DNA from: JAHEEL01 sp963700375
GTDB taxonomy: Bacteria; Actinomycetota; Acidimicrobiia; Spongiisociales; UBA5794
Length of the DNA: 64,000 bases
NCBI GenBank assembly: GCA_963700375.1
Contig: CAVOXF010000002.1
Coordinates: forward strand, 1 to 64,000
Reading direction: 5' to 3'
Below are positions 59,403 to 64,000 of the stretch, in pieces; the first letter of the stretch is position 1, and every line of letters starts with the position of its first letter. Made by a program: the position numbers and the translations under genes. The notes beneath the pieces are model-generated. The model was not told the origin of the DNA. It saw nothing but the letters and a program-made list of their open reading frames with translations, and made no database searches.

Positions 59403-59533
59403 CGGCCGACCGGATCGACCGGTTGCCACGTTCCTTCTTCGGGCGAAGGACGGCTCGGCCGCCTGGACACCACGAGAGCGACGGCAACCGCGGCGGCGGC
59501 AGCGAGGACGACAGCGTTCACAACCGGTTTCAT
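59399..59533 (-). CDS. 44-residue single-TM protein coupled to the next gene
   Basis: The product begins MKPVVNAVVLAAAAAVAVAL, a single membrane helix, then a basic SRRPSRPS and a short tail ending in QPVDPVGR. Its TGA overlaps the following ATG in ATGA, which supports real translation. It could anchor or partner the downstream protein. No strong ribosome site is visible. Confidence 0.55.
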   Translation of the reverse strand: MKPVVNAVVLAAAAAVAVALVVSRRPSRPSPEEGTWQPVDPVGR

Positions 59534-59604
59534 GGTCACGAAGCGTAGTGATCCGGGGGCGCTGACGGTCGAGCAGGGGCCGCCGACGTGGGAACGGCTA
59601 TCCT

Positions 59605-59784
59605 CCGTCTACCCGGGTTCGCCCGGGCGCTGTGTGCGAAGCGAAGTCCGGTGAGAATCCGGCGCTGTCCCGCAACTGTGAAGCCCCTTGGGGGATGAGC
59701 CAGGACGCCTTCCTCCCGGTGTGCGGCTCCACCTTCGGAGGAGGGGTACTGTCGCAGACATGAGGCTCCTCCAGTGAGAGGAGC
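59605..59784 (+). promoter_or_regulatory. cobalamin (AdoCbl) riboswitch with ribosome-site hairpin
   Basis: The conserved core includes CCGGTGAGAATCCGGCGCTG (59648-59667), the B12 box CCCGCAACTGTGA directly after, and GAGCCAGGACGCC (59697-59709). Downstream, GCTCCTC (59765-59771) pairs with GAGGAGC (59778-59784), which contains the btuF ribosome site. An upstream GGAGGAG (59737-59743) could pair with CTCCTCC instead. Cobalamin should favour the sequestered form and switch btuF-C-D off. Confidence 0.92.
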
Positions 59785-59787
59785 GTC

Positions 59788-60744
59788 ATGTCCCCCAGAT
59801 TCCCGACCGCCGTTGCGGCGCTCGCGTTGCTCGCAGCTGCATGCGGATCCTCGACGTCCACGACCGAGGCACCCGCGACGACCGCCGCCACGACGTCCAC
59901 GACGACCGCCATCGCCGAGGTGAGCGCGTTTCCGGTCACCGTCGAGACGGGGAACGGGTCGGTGACGATCGAGGCGAGGCCGGAACGAATCGTGTCGCTT
60001 TCACCGACGTCAACCGAGGTGCTGTTTGCGATCGGTGCCGGCAACCAGGTAGTCGCTGTCGACAACCAATCGAACTACCCGGCCGAAGCTCCCGTGACCG
60101 ACCTAACCGGATTCGATCCGAACCTCGAGGCGATCGCCGGCTACGGCGCCGACCTCGTCGTTCTCATGTACGACCCCGGTGAGGTTCAGGCCGGCCTGGA
60201 GGCACTCGGAATCCCCGTCATCCTGCATCCGGCCGCTTGGACCCTCGAGGACGCATACGCCCAGATCGAGCAGGTGGGCCAAGCCACCGGGCACTCGGAG
60301 GATGCGCTTGATCTTGTCGAGTTCATGCGATCCGGCATCGAGGGCGTAGGAGGGGTGGCGGACGCAGGCGGCGCTACCTATTACCACGAACTCAGCCCCG
60401 ACTTCTACACGGCCACGTCCGCGACATTCATCGGGAGCCTCTACACGATGTTGGGGTTGGTCAACATCGCGGACGCCGCCGATCCGGACGGGTACGGCTA
60501 TCCGCAACTGTCGGCGGAGCACATCCTCGCCGAGGACCCGGCGTTCATCTTCCTTGCCGACACGAAGTGCTGCGGACAGGTCGCGGAGATGGTGGGGGAG
60601 AGGCCGGGGTGGAGCGCTCTCACCGCCGTGCAGAGCGGCTCTATCGTCGAACTTGACGACGACGTGGCCTCGCGGTGGGGGCCGCGCGTGGTCGGCCTGG
60701 TCGAGACCATTGCCGCCGCTCTTGATGCGCAGTTGAGCGAATGA
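59788..60744 (+). CDS. btuF: cobalamin ABC transporter substrate-binding lipoprotein
   Basis: The 318-residue protein has a lipoprotein signal (ALALLAAACG), a Thr-rich linker and a helical-backbone periplasmic-binding fold: PERIVSLSPTSTEVLFAIGA, GFDPNLEAIAGYGADLVVLM. The B12 riboswitch immediately upstream makes cobalamin or a corrinoid the likely ligand rather than iron-siderophore. The stop overlaps btuC (ATGA). Confidence 0.9.
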   Translation: MSPRFPTAVAALALLAAACGSSTSTTEAPATTAATTSTTTAIAEVSAFPVTVETGNGSVTIEARPERIVSLSPTSTEVLFAIGAGNQVVAVDNQSNYPAEAPVTDLTGFDPNLEAIAGYGADLVVLMYDPGEVQAGLEALGIPVILHPAAWTLEDAYAQIEQVGQATGHSEDALDLVEFMRSGIEGVGGVADAGGATYYHELSPDFYTATSATFIGSLYTMLGLVNIADAADPDGYGYPQLSAEHILAEDPAFIFLADTKCCGQVAEMVGERPGWSALTAVQSGSIVELDDDVASRWGPRVVGLVETIAAALDAQLSE

Positions 60745-61793
60745 CCGGAGACGAGATCCGCCCGAGCCGCCTCCGCTGGTGGTGGTTCGCCGCGGCCCTG
60801 GTGGTTCTTGCCGCCGCGATTCTCGTTTCGGTCTTGCTCGGCGCCGTGCACCTGGATGCCTCGTCGGTTGTCGGGTCGTTGTTGGATCGACTGCCGTTCG
60901 TCGACCTCGACTCCGGGTTGTCGGACCAGGAAGAAGCCATCCTGTGGGACCTCCGAATGCCGCGGGTCGTGCTCGGCGGCATCGTCGGAGCGACGCTGGC
61001 GATAGCCGGAGGTTCCTACCAGGGGTCGTTCCGGAATCCGCTGGCCGATCCCTACCTGCTCGGCGTCGCCGCCGGAGCCGGCTTGGGGGCGACGATCGCC
61101 ATCGCCTACGGACCGTCGATTCCGACGACACCGCTCGGACCCCTTCCGCTGATGGCGTTCATCGGCGGCATTGGAGGAGTCGCCGCGACCTACGCGATCG
61201 GCTATTCGGTCCGTGCCGGCAGGACAGCTGTCACGCTCATCCTTGCCGGCGTGGCGGTGGCGTCGTTCCTCACCGCGATCCAGACCTATCTCCAGCAGCG
61301 GAACGCGGAGACGCTTCGCGAGGTGTACGGGTGGATTCTCGGCCGCCTCTCGACGGTCGGATGGACCGAGGTGTGGATGGTCCTCCCGTACGTCGTCGTG
61401 GCGACGGTTGTGATGCTTCTCGGGGCGCGGCGACTCGACGTCCTCAGCGTCGGTGACGACGAGGCCGCCACGCTCGGGGTCGATCCGACGCGGGTGCGTC
61501 TTGTGATGGTGCTCGCTGCGACGCTCGGCACTGCAGCGGTCGTTGCGGTCTCCGGGCTCATCGGGTTTGTGGGGATCATTGTGCCTCACACGATCCGGAT
61601 CATCTTCGGCGGCAGCTACCGCATCGTGCTGCCACTCTCGGTTGTGCTCGGCGCAGCGTTCCTGATCCTGGCCGATCTGCTCGCTCGGACAATCGCCGCT
61701 CCTGCGGAGATCCCGATTGGCGTCGTAACGGCGTTCTTCGGCGCTCCGTTCTTCGCGGTCGTGCTGCGTTCCTCGCGGGGGCTCGGATCATGA
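60741..61793 (+). CDS. btuC: cobalamin ABC transporter permease (FecCD family)
   Basis: The 350-residue protein has about ten membrane helices and the FecCD/BtuC motifs: LRMPRVVLGGIVGATLAIAG, NPLADPYLLGVAAGAGLGA, VSGLIGFVGIIVPHTIRIIFG and EIPIGVVTAFFGAPFF. It overlaps btuF and btuD by four bases each. Confidence 0.93.
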   Translation: MTGDEIRPSRLRWWWFAAALVVLAAAILVSVLLGAVHLDASSVVGSLLDRLPFVDLDSGLSDQEEAILWDLRMPRVVLGGIVGATLAIAGGSYQGSFRNPLADPYLLGVAAGAGLGATIAIAYGPSIPTTPLGPLPLMAFIGGIGGVAATYAIGYSVRAGRTAVTLILAGVAVASFLTAIQTYLQQRNAETLREVYGWILGRLSTVGWTEVWMVLPYVVVATVVMLLGARRLDVLSVGDDEAATLGVDPTRVRLVMVLAATLGTAAVVAVSGLIGFVGIIVPHTIRIIFGGSYRIVLPLSVVLGAAFLILADLLARTIAAPAEIPIGVVTAFFGAPFFAVVLRSSRGLGS

Positions 61794-62605
61794 CGGCAGC
61801 ATTGTCGATCGTCGGCGTCGGAGTCCGTTTCAACGGGACAACCGTCCTGGATTCGGTCGACCTGAGCGTGGAGCGCGGGGAGTGGGTCGGTCTCGTCGGT
61901 CCGAACGGCGCCGGCAAGACGACCCTGCTCAGGACGGTCACCGGTGCGGTTGCGTTCGACGGATCCGTCGAGATCAACGGCGCCGACGGGTCCACCTTGA
62001 AGCGTCGCCAACTCGCCCGATCGGTCGCCCTCGTTCCTCAACAGCCGGTCTTGCCGTCCGGCACGCGGGTCGTCGACTACGTCCTTCTCGGCAGGACGCC
62101 GCACCTCGGAGAGGTCACCGGTCCGTCTCGTCATGACCTCGATGTGGTCGCGGGTGTGCTCGACGCCCTCAGCCTCTCACCGTTCGTGGATCGCGAGGTG
62201 ACGACCTTGTCAGGGGGAGAGTTGCAGCGCGTGGTGATTGCCAGGGCGCTGGCGCAGGAATCGCCGATCCTGCTCCTCGACGAGCCGACGACGGCGCTCG
62301 ATATCGGGAAGCAGCAGGCGGTTCTCGAACTGGTCGATCGGCTTCGCAGGCAGCGGACGCTCACTGTGGTGTCCGCCATGCATGACCTGACGATCGCCTG
62401 TCAGTTCCCTGATCGGCTGGTCATGCTCGCAGCCGGACAGGTGGTGGCCGAAGGTAGCGGCGTGGACGTGCTCCGCCCCGACCTGATCCGGGCTCACTAC
62501 GGCGCAGACGTGAAGATCCTCGACGACGGTTCTGGGGGAATCGTGGTGGTGCCGGTGCGGTCTCAGGAAGACATCAACGCCTCGAAGCCCAACCCGACCA
62601 GGTAG
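61790..62605 (+). CDS. btuD: cobalamin ABC transporter ATPase
   Basis: The 271-residue ATPase has Walker A GLVGPNGAGKTTLLR, signature TTLSGGELQRVVIARALAQE, Walker B ILLLDEPTTALD and the His switch SAMHDLT. It completes the importer. Its last 43 bases overlap the 3' end of the convergent VIT1-like gene. Confidence 0.93.
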   Translation: MTAALSIVGVGVRFNGTTVLDSVDLSVERGEWVGLVGPNGAGKTTLLRTVTGAVAFDGSVEINGADGSTLKRRQLARSVALVPQQPVLPSGTRVVDYVLLGRTPHLGEVTGPSRHDLDVVAGVLDALSLSPFVDREVTTLSGGELQRVVIARALAQESPILLLDEPTTALDIGKQQAVLELVDRLRRQRTLTVVSAMHDLTIACQFPDRLVMLAAGQVVAEGSGVDVLRPDLIRAHYGADVKILDDGSGGIVVVPVRSQEDINASKPNPTR

Positions 62606-63303
62606 CTGAGCACTCCACCGGCGAAGCCGATACCGAGGTTCTCGAGCGCAGAGGTGGTGGGGCTGGTCTTCGTCATGACGGTCTTGGTTGCTCCGACGGC
62701 GAGCAGGCCGATCCCGGTGAGGACCGCTGCGACGAGCAAGGCGGTCCCGGTGTTGTCGATGAACGCGAACGGGAGAACCGAGGGGAGGGCACCACCGAGG
62801 AAGAGGGCCGCTGAGGCGAGCGCCGCCAGGTACGGGTTGCGCTTCTCGGTGTCCACCACGCCGAATTCGAGGCCGGCCATCACTCCGAGCATTGCGTCGT
62901 CACTCTTGTCGAGGATGTGGACGACCGTCTCGAGGTCGTCGCCCGCGAGGCCCATATCGCCGAACATGTGGCGGAGCTGGTCGCGCTCGTGACCGCGATG
63001 CTCCTTGAGATGTTTGGCCTCGAGCTTCATCTCGGCTTCGAACACTTGCTCCTGGGACTTTGTCGCGACGTACTCCCCGACTCCCATGGAGATCATGCCG
63101 GCGAGCGCTCCTGCGATGCCGGTGAGGAGTACCTGGGTGGACGACAGTCCGCCACCGACCACGCCGGCGACGAGGAGGAACGTCGAGACAAGGCCGTCGT
63201 TGACACCGAGGATGATGTCGCGCATGTATTGGCGCGAAACACCGAGATGGTCTTGGTAGTCGTCGGGTGGCACGGGCGGGGGAGAGGCGTTCACGGCCGA
63301 CAT
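62563..63303 (-). CDS. VIT1/CCC1-family metal transporter
   Basis: The 246-residue protein has the CCC1/VIT1 N-terminal motif DIILGVNDGLVSTFLLVAGV, SMGVGEYVATKSQEQVFEAE with a long Glu-rich cytoplasmic segment, and four or five membrane helices. Relatives move Fe2+ or Mn2+. The ATG at 63303 begins MSAVNASPP; the long open frame upstream crosses the palindromic repeat and is not coding. Confidence 0.88.
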   Translation of the reverse strand: MSAVNASPPPVPPDDYQDHLGVSRQYMRDIILGVNDGLVSTFLLVAGVVGGGLSSTQVLLTGIAGALAGMISMGVGEYVATKSQEQVFEAEMKLEAKHLKEHRGHERDQLRHMFGDMGLAGDDLETVVHILDKSDDAMLGVMAGLEFGVVDTEKRNPYLAALASAALFLGGALPSVLPFAFIDNTGTALLVAAVLTGIGLLAVGATKTVMTKTSPTTSALENLGIGFAGGVLSYLVGLGFEALMSS

Positions 63304-63385
63304 CGTAACGGCCCCACTGTCGATGGCGTCCGCCGGCCGGAGCGGCTCCGCCGCAGCGCCCCGGGAGTGCGCCGCCCCACGCTGC

Positions 63386-63504
63386 GAACCCAGGGTTCTC
63401 CGCATCGCATGTGGCGCCGACAGCCCGCGGAATGCGACGGGGGGACGACTCCCGCGATTCTGTGGGCCCACGGCGCCAAATAGAAAGCAGAGAACCCTGG
63501 GTTC
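63386..63504 (-). repeat. 119-bp palindromic interspersed repeat, copy 2 (opposite orientation)
   Basis: Reading the minus strand, this copy starts GAACCCAGGGTTCTC and continues TGCTTTCTATTTGGCGCCGT and CCCACAGAATCG like copy 1 at 2597-2716; the other half ATTCCGCGGGCTGTCGGCG is also shared. Only the central loop (about 20 bp) and scattered bases differ, often in compensating ways. It lies in the 252-bp gap between the divergent VIT1 and AI-2E permease genes, which holds no gene. Confidence 0.85.
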
Positions 63505-63555
63505 GAGATTGGGTTGTTCGTCGGGAGTACGCTGTGGACGCCAAAACACGGAGGA

Positions 63556-64000
63556 ATGATCGCCGACGAATCTGCCACTGCCGAGTCTCAGGAGCAGCCC
63601 GACGCCGCCCCGCCCGAGATGATCGGTCCTCGCCTGGGTCCGCCGTCTCCACCGTGGTCCCCACCGACGAAGATCGCCGTTGCCGTCGGCCTCGCTGTGT
63701 TTGCCGTGATCATGTTCTGGATGTCGCGCGACGCGTTGCCGATCCTCGCCGTTGCCGGGATACTGGCCTTCCTCGTTGCCCCGATGGTGCGATTCCTCCA
63801 TCGGCGTCTACACCTGCCCCGCTGGTTGTCGCTCGCGTTCGGCTACATCGTGGTGCTCGTCTTGTCGCTCGCTCTGGTAGCAGTCCTCGCCATAGGGATC
63901 ACCCAATCGCTCGCCGGCGTGAATATCGACGGGATGCAGGATTCGGCCCGCAGTTCCGCGGAGTGGTTCGTCGACTACGCCGACGGCCTCAGGATTCTCG
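63556..64000 (+). CDS. AI-2E-family (PerM-like) membrane protein, 5' part
   Basis: The frame is cut by the window end after 148 residues. A Pro/Glu-rich cytoplasmic start is followed by membrane helices: KIAVAVGLAVFAVIMFWM, ALPILAVAGILAFLVAPMVR and SLAFGYIVVLVLSLALVAVL, the typical start of the AI-2E permease family. GGAGGA directly precedes the ATG. Confidence 0.8.
   Translation, partial: MIADESATAESQEQPDAAPPEMIGPRLGPPSPPWSPPTKIAVAVGLAVFAVIMFWMSRDALPILAVAGILAFLVAPMVRFLHRRLHLPRWLSLAFGYIVVLVLSLALVAVLAIGITQSLAGVNIDGMQDSARSSAEWFVDYADGLRIL

Noticed and set aside
63304..63801. N-terminal extension of the VIT1-like protein through the repeat
   Set aside because: The frame is open only by chance through the palindrome; family similarity begins after the ATG at 63303.

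Overview
This is the chromosomal replication-origin region of a high-GC actinobacterium. The main evidence is a gene order that matches the mycobacterial origin region almost gene for gene: cca, then pseudokinase - sigM-type sigma factor - anti-sigma - trxB - trxA - cwlM-like - parB - parA - rsmG - jag - yidC - yidD - rnpA - rpmH - dnaA - dnaN - recF - DUF721 - gyrB - gyrA - DUF3566. F420/PPOX-type oxidoreductases, an actinobacterial-type ino1 next to a padR gene, UvrD2 and lipoproteins with Thr-rich linkers fit this. The Thr-rich linkers and FG-GAP-like surface repeats suggest class Acidimicrobiia, but that is an inference and not proven by the window.

Layout. 0-6 kb: minus-strand replication and translation block (dnaB, rplI, rpsR, ssb, rpsF), then a DUF192 lipoprotein and panB. 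6-11 kb: a PPOX protein, a UvrD2 helicase, and padR-ino1 behind a long palindromic operator. 11-15 kb: accessory segment with a zinc-ribbon/surface-repeat protein, a coiled-coil plus Pro-rich small-protein pair, and a Res-type toxin gene behind a frameshifted antitoxin. 15-22 kb: nfo, a membrane protein, pyrE, a haloalkane-dehalogenase-like hydrolase, a histidine phosphatase, a Z-isoprenyl diphosphate synthase, a PAQR protein, a frameshifted RidA gene and a cupin. 22-28.5 kb: arginine operon argC-J-B-R-G-H, lacking argD and argF. 28.5-31.5 kb: small membrane proteins, a frameshifted DUF6325 gene with a SHOCT protein, a frameshifted Trx-VKOR gene and a PEBP lipoprotein. 31.5-36.6 kb: cca, rnhA, a PilT-like ATPase with a changed Walker A, a histone-deacetylase-like hydrolase and a GNAT. 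36.6-56.6 kb: the origin core, with a probable oriC between dnaA and dnaN and a near-consensus parS covering the rsmG start codon. 56.6-64 kb: a frameshifted thioredoxin/NHL lipoprotein, an unknown gene pair, a cobalamin riboswitch controlling btuF-btuC-btuD, a VIT1-like transporter and the start of an AI-2E family permease.

Two 120-bp palindromic elements with identical 15-bp ends sit in opposite orientation near the two ends of the window (2.6 kb and 63.4 kb). Five genes are interrupted by frameshifts whose downstream frames stay well conserved, so uncorrected sequencing indels must be considered beside true decay. No rRNA, tRNA, CRISPR array, transposase or prophage was found.
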